From NCBI GenBank assembly GCA_031550205.1, contig JAVBOV010000069.1, forward strand, positions 1-22,063: 22,063 nucleotides of DNA, written 5' to 3'. The notes below the pieces were generated by a model that worked only from the letters and a program-made list of their open reading frames with translations, was not told where the DNA came from and searched no databases. Position numbers and translations under genes: made by a program. This DNA comes from JAVBOV01 sp031550205. GTDB lineage: Bacteria > Pseudomonadota > Alphaproteobacteria > RF32 > CAG-239. Below, one piece after another: positions 1 to 7,822 of this stretch. Numbering within the stretch: position 1 is the first letter of the stretch; every line of letters begins with the position of its first letter.

Positions 1-1514
1 AAAAAGGTCATCTCTTGTCGGCTGAAGACATTGCCGGGTTAAAATCCGCCGGCATATATTTCATCAGCGGCGTTAAAATCACCGACGCTCATTTGGCTGC
101 AGACATTGCCTTAAAACAGCTTGCAGCCAAGCTTTGCGGAGACAACACTGCATATTCGGTTTCCGGCGGCGAATGCAAAATTGCGGCAAGCCGCGACGGC
201 ATCTTTGCGGCAGATGTTTCGCGCATTATAAAATTTAACTCTCACTCGCCTGAATTTATTTTAAATTCCGTGCCGACATATTCATATGTAAAAAAGAATC
301 AGGTCATTGCAAAAATAATTATGCGCGCTCCATATGCGGAAGAAAAAATATTAAATGACATTTTGCTTTTTCTCTCCGGCAACATTGCCCTTTTAAATGT
401 TGTTGAAGCAAAGCCGATTAAAACGGCGCTTATCTACACCAATTTTTATAATAATGCGGATGAGAAAAAATATTTTGTGGCCGCAACCAAAAAAATTATA
501 AAAAAATTTCCGCATTTAAACCTGAGCAGAGAATATCAAACCAACCATAATGTTGAAGACATCTCCAACATGGTTGAAAAAGCCTGCAAAGACGGCTTTG
601 GCGTAATCTTTGTTATCAGCGCGCGCCAAACCTCTTCGGCGGAAGACACCGTCCCCCTTGCCTTAAAAAGTTATGCAGATGAAATTGTAAATTATTCCTG
701 CAGCGATGTTAACGCGCCGGATGTAATTATTGCCGCCAAGAAAAAAAATAAAATAATTTCTCTTCCGTTCAATTATGCGCAAACGGAATCTACTTTTGCC
801 GATGAGCTTATTTTAAAATCGCTTGCCAAAGGCAAACTTTCTTCTTTTGACTTCAAAAAAGATAAAACCGCATTTTTAGAAAGCCCGCAAATTCTGGAAG
901 AAAAATTTTTATCAAACTTAATCGTCTCTCAGTCCGGCTCTCAAAAAAACAATGTTGCAATAATCATTTTGGCGGCCGGAGAAGGGCGCCGCGCCAAAAC
1001 CAACAAACTCTTGAGCGGCAAAAAAGATCCGTTGTTTTTAAAATCCGTCAATGCCGCAATCAAGTCTGCCTGTGGTCCGGTTTTCTTAATCACCGGTTAT
1101 CAGGCCGATATCATGGAAGAATATGTAAGTGATTTAGATATCAACATCATCCGCAATCAAAATTATGACAGCGGTGTTAAAGGCTCAATAGATTTAGGCC
1201 TGAAATCTGTGCCGACTTTTTGCGAAGGTGCAATTCTGCTTCCGGCCGATATGCCCAACATCACTCCGCAGCTTTTAAAAAAAATGTCCGCCGCTTTGCA
1301 AAAAGAAAAAAACAAACAGGTTGTTTTGCTAACGCACAAAGGCATAAAGCACAACCCAATCCTCTGGAGCAAAGATTTGTTTGAAGTTGCCGAACTTGTG
1401 CCGGAAGGCTCGGACATCCGCCCGGTCTTAATGGCACATAATGATTATATCACCGAGGTTGAAGTTAAAAATGAAAAAGAAATCACCGACATCACCTTTC
1501 CCAGCGATTTATAA
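1..1514 (+). CDS. Molybdopterin-binding / MobA-like nucleotidyltransferase fusion protein (5' end missing)
   Basis: The frame is open from the first bases: codons 3-17 read KGHLL in front of SAEDIAGLKSAGI. The TTG at 15 is therefore not the start, and the gene begins outside the window. The KGHxLSAEDIxxLKxAGI stretch and the following region match the MoeA/MogA-like molybdopterin-binding domain of alphaproteobacterial fusion proteins. From about nt 957 a MobA/MocA-type nucleotidyltransferase follows, with IILAAGEGRR and a downstream lysine (nucleotide-binding loop), then LLPADMPNIT (metal-binding Asp) and KHNPILW. The family is thought to load a nucleotide (CMP or GMP) onto molybdopterin for molybdoenzymes of the xanthine dehydrogenase type; substrate choice is inferred, not visible. 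The glycine-rich loop is less canonical than usual (RRAKTNK where RMG..K is typical). A hairpin terminator follows directly. Confidence 0.8.
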   Translation, partial: KGHLLSAEDIAGLKSAGIYFISGVKITDAHLAADIALKQLAAKLCGDNTAYSVSGGECKIAASRDGIFAADVSRIIKFNSHSPEFILNSVPTYSYVKKNQVIAKIIMRAPYAEEKILNDILLFLSGNIALLNVVEAKPIKTALIYTNFYNNADEKKYFVAATKKIIKKFPHLNLSREYQTNHNVEDISNMVEKACKDGFGVIFVISARQTSSAEDTVPLALKSYADEIVNYSCSDVNAPDVIIAAKKKNKIISLPFNYAQTESTFADELILKSLAKGKLSSFDFKKDKTAFLESPQILEEKFLSNLIVSQSGSQKNNVAIIILAAGEGRRAKTNKLLSGKKDPLFLKSVNAAIKSACGPVFLITGYQADIMEEYVSDLDINIIRNQNYDSGVKGSIDLGLKSVPTFCEGAILLPADMPNITPQLLKKMSAALQKEKNKQVVLLTHKGIKHNPILWSKDLFEVAELVPEGSDIRPVLMAHNDYITEVEVKNEKEITDITFPSDL

Positions 1515-1517
1515 AAC

Positions 1518-1543
1518 AAAAAACTCCCTTTCGGGAGTTTTTT
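1518..1543. terminator. Bidirectional intrinsic terminator between convergent genes
   Basis: The hairpin has arms AAACTCCC (1521-1528) and GGGAGTTT (1533-1540) around loop TTTC, extended by A and T runs on both sides. It lies between the convergent molybdopterin gene and the 143-aa gene, whose stop codon sits just past it, so it can end both transcripts. Confidence 0.85.
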
Positions 1544-1544
1544 C

Positions 1545-1976
1545 TTACGACTTATAAATCTCATCCAAATATTCGGCCAGCGTTTTTTCTTCTTCTTTTA
1601 TCGGCTCGGTCTTTTTTTCTTCTCCGGCCACCATCGATTGATTGTTGCTATAAACGCCGATGCTCTTATGCTTTTCCGTCACCACGGTTGTGGTTTCTTC
1701 ATAAATCCCGGAAGCGGCCAAAACCTCAATGGCACTTTTCACATAGGAAGAAGTGGTAACAATCTCTTTTCTCTCTTGTTCTTCTGCTTGCTGCTCAAGA
1801 TTTTGCTTTCTGCGCTCGGCATCTTCTGCGTTTCTTTCCCGCACAGAAATATTATTAGAAGCGTCAATCGCCTCAACAAAAGAACCGCTTCTGCCTTCAG
1901 CCTTGGCGGCTTTTTTAACAATGTTAACGGCAGAAGAGGGAGAGTCCGATACTTTTCTAGTAGCTGACACACTCAT
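1545..1976 (-). CDS. Hypothetical 143-aa protein, charged and partly coiled-coil
   Basis: I do not recognise this protein. It is very hydrophilic with no signal peptide or membrane segment. Residues about 45-70 are rich in Glu, Arg and Gln (ERNAEDAERRKQNLEQQ), suggesting a short coiled coil. The C-terminus is Glu/Lys-rich and ends AEYLDEIYKS. A good ribosome site (GGAG, plus-strand 1984-1987) precedes ATG. It lies 52 bp downstream of nagZ on the same strand, so it is probably the last gene of the SPOR-nagZ operon. In many alphaproteobacteria scpA follows nagZ at this position; this protein is not ScpA. Confidence 0.7.
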   Translation of the reverse strand: MSVSATRKVSDSPSSAVNIVKKAAKAEGRSGSFVEAIDASNNISVRERNAEDAERRKQNLEQQAEEQERKEIVTTSSYVKSAIEVLAASGIYEETTTVVTEKHKSIGVYSNNQSMVAGEEKKTEPIKEEEKTLAEYLDEIYKS

Positions 1977-2028
1977 AGCTTTTCTCCAATATACTATCTT
2001 TAATCATACCATAATAATAACAAATGCG

Positions 2029-3093
2029 CTAGCGTTTTACATTAACCTCTTTTTTCTTCATCTGTTCCAAAACCATAGTCGCATCATATTCTTCCTTATA
2101 CTCCGACAAGCCTTTGTCCACCAGCTTGGCATATTTCGCGGCCGTTTGCTTAACATCAAAGTTGCTGCTGTTCTTGGTTGCTTTTACGGCTTGTTCAAAA
2201 CGCTCCAAAGATTTTCCTTCCAATGGACGGCAGTTGTCGCAAATGTCTTCAACCTCGGCAGGCACGGTCGTATAAAAACAAACACTGTCGCAGCCGGCAT
2301 CCAGTGCCTTTTTTGCCTTCTGGCCGAATGTGCCTTTCAAGGCTTTCATATCCAGCGCATCGGCCGCCAAAAGCCCTTCAAAACCAATTTCTCCGCGAAT
2401 TAAACGTTCGATTCCTTTTTTCGACTGCGTAATCGGGTTTTGCTCATCAATTTCCGGAACCACCATATGCGCGGTCATGCCCATCGGCGCTTTGTGGTTA
2501 AACTTAAACGGATAAAAATCTTTGGACAGTTCTTTTAAGGAGAAGTCCAAAAGCGGCAAGGCCAAATGCGGGTCATTAACCGCGCGGCCGTGCCCCGGCA
2601 TATGCTTAATGCACGGACAAATGCCTTGCTTAACATATTCGTCAATCATCAGCTTGCCGAGCTTGGCGGTAGTTTTCTCATCATCGGAAAAACAGCGGCT
2701 CTTAAGAGCCGGGGTTGTGTCGCCAAATGCCATGTCCAAAACCGGTGCAAAATTGACATTAATGCCCAGTTCTTTTAAATCATCGGCAATCAACCTGGCG
2801 TGATAAACCGTTGCAGTCTCATCAACCTGTCCCAAAACAGACTGCGGCGCATATGTCCGCCACAAAGGCTCGGCCAGACGCCGCACTCTGCCGCCTTCCT
2901 GGTCAATTGCAATTAAAACGTCATCTCTTTGCAGCGTTTCCTTAATGCTTTTGACCAGGGCTTTTATCTGCGTTTTGTCTTTAACGTTTCGCCCGAAAAG
3001 CGTAACTCCCATCGGGCTGTGTTTTTCCAAAAGCCTTTTCTCAAAATCATTAAGCCTTAGTCCTTCAACTGCAAAAAATAAGGACTTAATCAT
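2029..3093 (-). CDS. nagZ: Beta-N-acetylhexosaminidase NagZ (GH3)
   Basis: Cytoplasmic glycoside hydrolase family 3 enzyme that removes GlcNAc from 1,6-anhydro-muropeptides during peptidoglycan recycling. The 354-aa length is normal for NagZ. Visible motifs are AIDQEGGRVRRL (62-73, substrate binding), KHMPGHG (163-169), the catalytic-loop D174-P-H176 (Asp-His dyad of NagZ enzymes) and the presumed nucleophile D245 in AADALDM. The usual motif there is SDDLxM: the nucleophile is kept but the second Asp is Ala. ATG follows the TAG stop of the SPOR gene with no gap, so the two are co-transcribed and probably translationally coupled. SPOR-nagZ order is common in alphaproteobacteria. Confidence 0.93.
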   Translation of the reverse strand: MIKSLFFAVEGLRLNDFEKRLLEKHSPMGVTLFGRNVKDKTQIKALVKSIKETLQRDDVLIAIDQEGGRVRRLAEPLWRTYAPQSVLGQVDETATVYHARLIADDLKELGINVNFAPVLDMAFGDTTPALKSRCFSDDEKTTAKLGKLMIDEYVKQGICPCIKHMPGHGRAVNDPHLALPLLDFSLKELSKDFYPFKFNHKAPMGMTAHMVVPEIDEQNPITQSKKGIERLIRGEIGFEGLLAADALDMKALKGTFGQKAKKALDAGCDSVCFYTTVPAEVEDICDNCRPLEGKSLERFEQAVKATKNSSNFDVKQTAAKYAKLVDKGLSEYKEEYDATMVLEQMKKKEVNVKR

Positions 3094-3975
3094 CTACTTC
3101 TTCTTTACAATGCAGCTTAAACCCAAAGCTTTCAAATCGTTGCAAAGCTTGTCCGCGCCGGCGCGGTCTTTAAAATTTCCGGCCTTAAGGCGATAAAACC
3201 TGCCCTTAGCACCCAAGTCGGCCATTTCAATTTCATATTCCTGCCCCTTAAGCGGCGCATATTTTGCGCTCAGCTCTTTCCACGAAGCTTCAACCGCTTT
3301 TTTGTTGTTTGATGCCATCAGCTGAACTTGCCAGCGGCCGGCCGGCACTGTGCCCAAATCAACTTTTTCAATGGCTTTTGCCTGAACCTTGGGCTCTTCT
3401 TTGGCTTTAACTTCCTGCACCACGGCCTCGGAAATAGACGCCGGTTTCTGAGACTCGGTCTTAATATCCACAATCTGTTTCGGCTGCTCAATCGGTGCCG
3501 GTGCTGCCGTCGGTTTAATTATCTCAGGCTCCGGCTTAACCGGAACAACCTTAACCGTTTCAACCACTGTTTCGGTCACGCTTTCCACAACCGGAGCCTG
3601 CAGCTCTTCGGTCGGCGGCAAAACGGTCTCAACACTGGTGGTTGTTTCTTTTTTCTCCAAAATGTCATATACGCTCTTGTCGCGGTTAGAAATTTCCATT
3701 CCGCCCGGCTCTGAGGGCTGCGCCTTAACCGGCTGCTGCGGACGCCTGATTGTGGGTATCTCGCCGTTTTCATTGGCCTGATAAGTTGGAGCCAAAACAA
3801 ACCATCCCACAACCAGAGCCAAAGCCATGCCTGAAACCGCGCCAATAAAAACGCTTTTGGATTTTTTCAATTCGTTTCTTTTTTCTTCCAGATTATCAAT
3901 CGGCTGGTTGGCTAATTTCTGGCGAAATTCATTTAAGAAGTCATCGCCTTTATCTTCTTCAAATTCTAAAAACAT
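3094..3975 (-). CDS. SPOR-domain inner-membrane protein
   Basis: The 293-aa protein has a short cytoplasmic N-terminus, one membrane segment (about residues 41-62, SVFIGAVSGMALALVVGW), a long Pro/Val/Glu-rich linker (about 70-205) and a C-terminal SPOR domain (about 211-293, starting GRWQVQLMAS and ending CIVKKK). SPOR domains bind denuded septal peptidoglycan, so a role at the division site in the periplasm is expected (FtsN-like layout, though identity with FtsN is not claimed). It is first in an operon with nagZ. A purine-rich AAAAGGGG precedes ATG, and a promoter lies at 4041-4069. Confidence 0.88.
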   Translation of the reverse strand: MFLEFEEDKGDDFLNEFRQKLANQPIDNLEEKRNELKKSKSVFIGAVSGMALALVVGWFVLAPTYQANENGEIPTIRRPQQPVKAQPSEPGGMEISNRDKSVYDILEKKETTTSVETVLPPTEELQAPVVESVTETVVETVKVVPVKPEPEIIKPTAAPAPIEQPKQIVDIKTESQKPASISEAVVQEVKAKEEPKVQAKAIEKVDLGTVPAGRWQVQLMASNNKKAVEASWKELSAKYAPLKGQEYEIEMADLGAKGRFYRLKAGNFKDRAGADKLCNDLKALGLSCIVKKK

Positions 3976-4040
3976 GTTTCCGGCCCCTTTTAAAAAATAA
4001 TTTGCTGATATTATAAAAATAAAAGCTTTATAATTGCTTA

Positions 4041-4069
4041 ATTATCATTGAAAAGAGGCATAATTTCAA
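4041..4069 (-). promoter_or_regulatory. Sigma70-like promoter of the SPOR-nagZ operon
   Basis: On the minus strand TTGAAA (4064-4069) and GATAAT (4041-4046) are 17 bp apart. The predicted start leaves a leader of about 60 nt before the SPOR gene. No operator is evident. Confidence 0.6.
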
Positions 4070-4089
4070 GTATAAAAAATATACATGTC

Positions 4090-4119
4090 TCTGACCACCG
4101 ACCACCGCCCCTGACCACT
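4090..4119. repeat. Degenerate GACCACC simple repeat
   Basis: CTGACCACCGACCACCG followed by CCCCTGACCAC is a short tandem of a 7-bp GACCACC-like unit. It resembles the GACTACC tandem at 17562-17598. Confidence 0.6.
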
Positions 4120-4140
4120 AAAATTTGCGGAGCAAATTTT
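4120..4140 (+). promoter_or_regulatory. Hairpin holding the xth ribosome-binding site
   Basis: Perfect 9-bp arms AAAATTTGC (4120-4128) and GCAAATTTT (4132-4140) enclose GGA (4129-4131). The GGAG at 4129-4132 is the only good ribosome site for the ATG at 4143, so folding would place it in the loop and stem. Regulation is inferred. Confidence 0.55.
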
Positions 4141-4142
4141 TC

Positions 4143-4922
4143 ATGAAAATCGCAACTTATAACGTAAATTCCGTTAACGCCAGACTGCCAAGTTTAACCG
4201 ATTGGTTAAAAAAGGCCGAACCTGACATTGTGCTTTTGCAGGAAATTAAAACCGAGTTTGCCGGCTTTCCTTTTTTTGAGCTGCAAGCGCTGGGTTATGA
4301 AGCCAAAATCATCGGCCAAAAAAGTTATAACGGTGTTGCGGTCTTAAGCCGCAAAAAAATTGAAGTTGTGCACGAAGGTCTTCCCGGTTTTGAAGATGAA
4401 AACGCCCGCTATCTTGAGGTCACCACCCAAGGCATCCGCGCTGCCTGCGTTTATCTGCCCAACGGTAACCCTCCGTACAACGACCCTGATGATGATTCCA
4501 AATTTCAATATAAACTCAAATTTATGGAGGCTCTTTATAAACACGCCCAAAAACTTCTGGACTACCGTGAAAAAGTGGTCTTAGGCGGAGATTTTAATGT
4601 CATTTTAACCGATAATGATGTCTATAATCCCTCGCTTTTTGTTAACAATGCATTGTTCAGAAAAGAGGTAAAAGAGCGCCTCATGGCCATAAAATATCTT
4701 GGTTTTTGCGATTCGTTCCGCGACCTCCATCCTGAGCAAAACGGCTACACCTACTGGGATTATTCCGGCAACGCTTTTAACCTTGATTTAGGCATGAGAA
4801 TAGATTATCTGTTCTTATCTCCGCTTTTGGCCGATTCTCTCAAATCTTGCGATGTTGATAAATCTGCCCGCAAAGCGGAAAAACCCTCGGACCACACCCC
4901 CTTAATTGCGGAGTTTATATGA
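4143..4922 (+). CDS. xth: Exodeoxyribonuclease III
   Basis: Endonuclease/exonuclease/phosphatase-fold AP endonuclease that cuts 5' of abasic sites and has 3' repair exonuclease activity in base excision repair. The start ATG at 4143 (MKIATYNVNSVNARL) has GGAG 10 nt upstream and fits the family start; an upstream in-frame TTG at 4125 is less likely. Visible residues of the 259-aa product are N7 in YNVNS, metal ligand E34 in LLQEIKT, Y103, D150 and N152 in GGDFNV, and the D250-H251 pair in SDHTPL. Length is near the 268 aa of E. coli. The stop overlaps the next ATG by 4 bases (ATGA). Confidence 0.93.
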   Translation: MKIATYNVNSVNARLPSLTDWLKKAEPDIVLLQEIKTEFAGFPFFELQALGYEAKIIGQKSYNGVAVLSRKKIEVVHEGLPGFEDENARYLEVTTQGIRAACVYLPNGNPPYNDPDDDSKFQYKLKFMEALYKHAQKLLDYREKVVLGGDFNVILTDNDVYNPSLFVNNALFRKEVKERLMAIKYLGFCDSFRDLHPEQNGYTYWDYSGNAFNLDLGMRIDYLFLSPLLADSLKSCDVDKSARKAEKPSDHTPLIAEFI

Positions 4923-6046
4923 AAAAAAACTTACTTCTGACACTCTTCACCCTTCACTTTTCACTATTCACTGCTTCCGCTAACGCTAATCAGGAACAAA
5001 CCCTGCGCGCCATATATGAGGTTGTGGTTGATAACTACGCTGAAAACATTACCGCTGAAAGTTTTGCCGTATTCGGCTTAAAAAAACTCAGCATGATTGA
5101 CCGCAGCTTGAACATTGCCAATGAAACCGATCGCTTGTCTTTGTATTATAATGGCAGAGTGGTCAAAAACTATGCAAAACCCGGCAAAAACTCCATCAGC
5201 CCCTGGGCTGCCGTTTCAGACGGTGTTTTAACCGATGCCGCCAAACTTTCTCCCAAGATTGCCGAACAAAGCTCAAATTTGGTAGACACGCTTATGCTTG
5301 AGGTTTTTAAAGAATTTAAAGACGGCTCCAAATATTATACCCACCCTGATGATTTAAGTAAAAAGACTCCCAATAATTATATCAAGAACACTTATATTAA
5401 CGGCATTCTCTATATCAGACTTCCTGAGATTAACGAGCAAAGCGCTTCCGAACTTGCTTCCGTCTTGGAACAAAGGCAGGAAAGAGCCAAAGGTCTTATT
5501 CTTGACTTGCGCGGCAATACCGGCGGCAGTTTGAAGGAAGCCGTTGCCATCGGCAACATCTTTTTGGACGAAGGCATTTTGGTTTCGATTAAAGGCAAAA
5601 AGAAATCTGCGGCCGATTTTTTCATGGCTAAGAAGGGCGATAAGCTTGAAGGCAAGCCTCTGGTAATTTTAATGAACGGCAACACCGCATCAGCCTCCGA
5701 GGTCATAGCCTCAAGCCTTTCGGAACAGGGCAGAGCCAAGCTGGTCGGCTCCAGAACTTTCGGCAAAGGCAGCATTCAGAGTGTAGTCAGACTCCCCAAC
5801 GACAGCTTAGTGGCCATTACCTCCGGCTATTTTTATACTCCCGGAGGCAAGGCAATTGATAAGGAAGGCATTCTGCCCGATGTCTGCACGGTTGATTTGC
5901 CGAGTTATAAAGACATTGCCAACCTTTTGGAGCGCTCCCAAGACCCCAAGGTCAACGACTGCCAGAGAGAAACCCGCAGCATCAAAGATTTTGACATTAA
6001 GGTTGCCTCGGAAATTATCAATACCGATTGGCATAAAATTTATTGA
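4919..6046 (+). CDS. S41-family processing peptidase without recognisable PDZ domain
   Basis: Periplasmic Ser/Lys protease related to CtpA/Tsp. Residues 1-24 are a Sec signal peptide (LLLTLFTLHFSLF, cleavage near ASANA). The catalytic domain runs from about 155 to 330, with DLRGNTGG (196-203), Ser258 in NTASASEV, Lys283 in FGKGSIQ and Gln287; the 25-residue Ser-Lys spacing matches CtpB. CtpA-type enzymes carry a PDZ domain before the protease; the region 25-155 here shows no clear PDZ signature, so the protein looks like a short variant. Translation is coupled to xth. The hydrophobic core of the signal peptide is encoded by a TTCACTTTTCAC-type simple repeat. Substrate is unknown. Confidence 0.85.
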   Translation: MKKNLLLTLFTLHFSLFTASANANQEQTLRAIYEVVVDNYAENITAESFAVFGLKKLSMIDRSLNIANETDRLSLYYNGRVVKNYAKPGKNSISPWAAVSDGVLTDAAKLSPKIAEQSSNLVDTLMLEVFKEFKDGSKYYTHPDDLSKKTPNNYIKNTYINGILYIRLPEINEQSASELASVLEQRQERAKGLILDLRGNTGGSLKEAVAIGNIFLDEGILVSIKGKKKSAADFFMAKKGDKLEGKPLVILMNGNTASASEVIASSLSEQGRAKLVGSRTFGKGSIQSVVRLPNDSLVAITSGYFYTPGGKAIDKEGILPDVCTVDLPSYKDIANLLERSQDPKVNDCQRETRSIKDFDIKVASEIINTDWHKIY

Positions 6047-6079
6047 CTTATTCCTCTCCCCCCCATCGCCCCATCCACG

Positions 6080-6104
6080 TCATCCTGAACTTGTTTCAGG
6101 ATCT
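6080..6104. repeat. Palindromic repeat (GTCATCCTGAA family)
   Basis: Perfect arms ATCCTGAA (6082-6089) and TTCAGGAT (6095-6102) around CTTGT, preceded by CGTC. It lies in the gap between the S41 gene and rpmG, and is one of many dispersed elements in this window beginning with CGTCAT. Confidence 0.75.
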
Positions 6105-6137
6105 CCTCTTCTGTATGACATGGTGATGATTTACCTA

Positions 6138-6165
6138 TTGACAACAACCAAAAAATCTGTATATT
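6138..6165 (+). promoter_or_regulatory. Strong sigma70 promoter of rpmG
   Basis: Consensus TTGACA (6138-6143) and TATATT (6160-6165) with a 16-bp spacer, about 35 nt upstream of the rpmG ATG. This is the best promoter match in the window, as expected for a ribosomal protein gene. Confidence 0.75.
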
Positions 6166-6200
6166 GCAACCAACTTAGAACACTTTAGAGAGTAAAAAAC

Positions 6201-6368
6201 ATGGCAAAATCAGTAAAAGTAAAGATTAAAATGGAGTCAACCGCCGGCACCGGAACATTTTATATGGCAGAAAAAAATCCGCGTACCCACCCGGAAAAAT
6301 TGTCTCTGAAAAAATATGACAAAAAGTCCAAGAAACACGAAGAATTCGTTGAAAAGAAATTAAAATAA
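6201..6368 (+). CDS. rpmG: 50S ribosomal protein L33 (55 aa)
   Basis: Read directly from the bases: MAKSVKVKIKMESTAGTG, then FYMAEKNPRTHPEKLSLKKY and a Lys-rich tail ending EKKLK. This is L33 of the large ribosomal subunit in the Cys-free (zinc-independent) form: the usual CxxC pairs are absent, and TGTFYMAEKNPRTHPEKLSLKKYD is the typical proteobacterial core split across the two quoted parts. Length is standard. TAGAGAG (6186-6192) serves as ribosome site, with a promoter upstream and a terminator 3 bp after the stop, so it is a single-gene unit. Confidence 0.95.
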   Translation: MAKSVKVKIKMESTAGTGTFYMAEKNPRTHPEKLSLKKYDKKSKKHEEFVEKKLK

Positions 6369-6370
6369 TA

Positions 6371-6400
6371 AAAAATCCTCTCTCTTGAGAGGATTTTTTT
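6371..6400. terminator. Intrinsic terminator of rpmG, bidirectional
   Basis: Arms TCCTCTC (6376-6382) and GAGAGGA (6387-6393) around TCTT, flanked by A5 and T7. It sits between rpmG and the convergent ankyrin-like gene, so it can terminate both. Confidence 0.9.
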
Positions 6401-6404
6401 ATTA

Positions 6405-7718
6405 CTATTGCTTGCCGCCGTTAAGCTTTTTTCGATATGTTGCGCTAAACGCCGGGTTTAAGTCCTGAAATTTGCTGATTTTTCTTAAATGATTCATTTT
6501 TGCGGCGGAAACTTTTTCTCTTTCCACAACACGTCCTCTGATTATATTGCTGCTTCCGGCTGTTTCCCAAAACTGAGATTGATGAGATCTTATAAAAGTC
6601 TTGGCATCAACATTTTTAATGTTAGCCCTTTCAATTTTTTTACCAATTCTCTCTTCAATTACCTCAATAATCTCTTCTCTCTCTTTGCAAGGTTCGCTTC
6701 TGCACACCATATAAGCCACAGCCAAAGAGCCTTTTTCTGCCCAGCGGTCAAATATATCCACGTTATCTGCTCCCTTAGGCGTGAGAAGAGAGTGCATCTG
6801 CCTCATGTTCATGTCTTCCATCAGCACTGCGGCGCCATACCCGGTCAGGCTGTACAATAGGTTCTCATTATCAACATTTTTTGGAGAAGCAATTGTAAAT
6901 CTGTCATCAGGGTCAAATTGTTTCAAACAAACCAATGTGTGCCTCTCGTCATCTGCAATCATAGCCACCGGAGTGTTTCCTGCCTCATCTTGTGCGGAAA
7001 GCAGTCTGACTTTTTGCTCGGTATGCATGTTGTTTAAAAACTTATATCTTAAAAATTTATCGCTGAACGTATGCAGCAGACTTTGTCCTTTATTGTTTCT
7101 TTTTGAACAAATTGCGTAAGCTTCCAAAGAGGTATATTCATTAAGGTCTTTAACAACATTTTCTTCCTTCATATAAAAGAAAGGGGTATTTCCCTCGTTA
7201 TCTTGACTTAAAAATAAATTGAATCGTCCTTTGCGGGTGGAAATCTGAGTTGCGGTGTCTAAAAGCGGCTGTTTAAGCTTATGCAGCATTGTTTTGCCTT
7301 GCTTATCTTTATGAACGAGCATCATGTGTTTATATTGCCCGCCGAAATATGTTGCCAGCCTTACAAAATCTTCCGGTTTTATCTGGTGCATCAACGCTTC
7401 ATTGTCAAAAAACTTTGTTGCCAGAAGTCCATAAGACTTTTTTGGGCCGAGATAATCGGTCATAAAATCTACAACAGTTGCCGACTGGTCTTCATTTAAA
7501 GGAAATTTGACATATTTGTTCATAAGCTTTGTAGAGCACTTATTTTTGGTTAAACGAAAAACGTCGGAAAAGTTGTTATCAATATCTTCAATGGAAATTA
7601 AAGACAGCGCAAACTTGGTTTCCAGATTCGATTTGCTTATTGTTTCACGCAATTGCCAAATTTCTTTAAAATTTTTATTTAGCGTATGCAATTGCCTTTG
7701 TTCAAATACATTATACAT
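6405..7718 (-). CDS. Ankyrin-like repeat protein of unknown function
   Basis: I do not recognise the 437-aa protein as a whole. It contains about six copies of a motif close to D-x-x-G-N-T-x-hydrophobic at residues 138 (DKQGKTMLH), 173 (DNEGNTPFF), 208 (NNKGQSLLH), 244 (DEAGNTPVA), 281 (NVDNENLLY) and 317 (GADNVDIFD). The spacings are 35, 35, 36, 37 and 36. Another faint copy may lie at 104 (FDNEALMHQI). This is close to the 33-residue ankyrin repeat, with longer and divergent units. There is no signal peptide or membrane segment; the C-terminal 100 residues are basic. The start has an excellent ribosome site (TAAGGAGT, 7726-7733) and a promoter. Ankyrin proteins in host-associated alphaproteobacteria are often effectors, but no secretion signal is visible here. 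Confidence 0.75.
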   Translation of the reverse strand: MYNVFEQRQLHTLNKNFKEIWQLRETISKSNLETKFALSLISIEDIDNNFSDVFRLTKNKCSTKLMNKYVKFPLNEDQSATVVDFMTDYLGPKKSYGLLATKFFDNEALMHQIKPEDFVRLATYFGGQYKHMMLVHKDKQGKTMLHKLKQPLLDTATQISTRKGRFNLFLSQDNEGNTPFFYMKEENVVKDLNEYTSLEAYAICSKRNNKGQSLLHTFSDKFLRYKFLNNMHTEQKVRLLSAQDEAGNTPVAMIADDERHTLVCLKQFDPDDRFTIASPKNVDNENLLYSLTGYGAAVLMEDMNMRQMHSLLTPKGADNVDIFDRWAEKGSLAVAYMVCRSEPCKEREEIIEVIEERIGKKIERANIKNVDAKTFIRSHQSQFWETAGSSNIIRGRVVEREKVSAAKMNHLRKISKFQDLNPAFSATYRKKLNGGKQ

Positions 7719-7747
7719 TTAAGCGACTCCTTATTGAATTTGTCTAT

Positions 7748-7776
7748 AACATAGCCAAATTTTTGACAAAAGTCAA
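7748..7776 (-). promoter_or_regulatory. Sigma70-like promoter of the ankyrin-like gene
   Basis: On the minus strand TTGACT (7771-7776) and TATGTT (7748-7753) are 17 bp apart, about 30 nt upstream of the start codon. TTGACTTTTGTCAA at the -35 region is also a short inverted repeat and could bind a regulator. Confidence 0.6.
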
Positions 7777-7801
7777 TAAGAATCTAAAAAACATGCTTTA
7801 A

Positions 7802-7822
7802 ACAATCCAAAATCTAAAATAA
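7802..7822. repeat. AATCCAAAATCxAAAAT-type microrepeat
   Basis: ACAATCCAAAATCTAAAATA lies just beyond the xerC stop. The same motif occurs in priA (9798-9829), twice in atpD (14787-14805, 14896-14912) and near uvrA (21776-21806). Confidence 0.55.

Noticed and set aside
1638..2432. Plus-strand frames opposite the 143-aa gene and nagZ
   Set aside because: They are antisense to convincing genes, lack ribosome sites and have no recognisable protein features.
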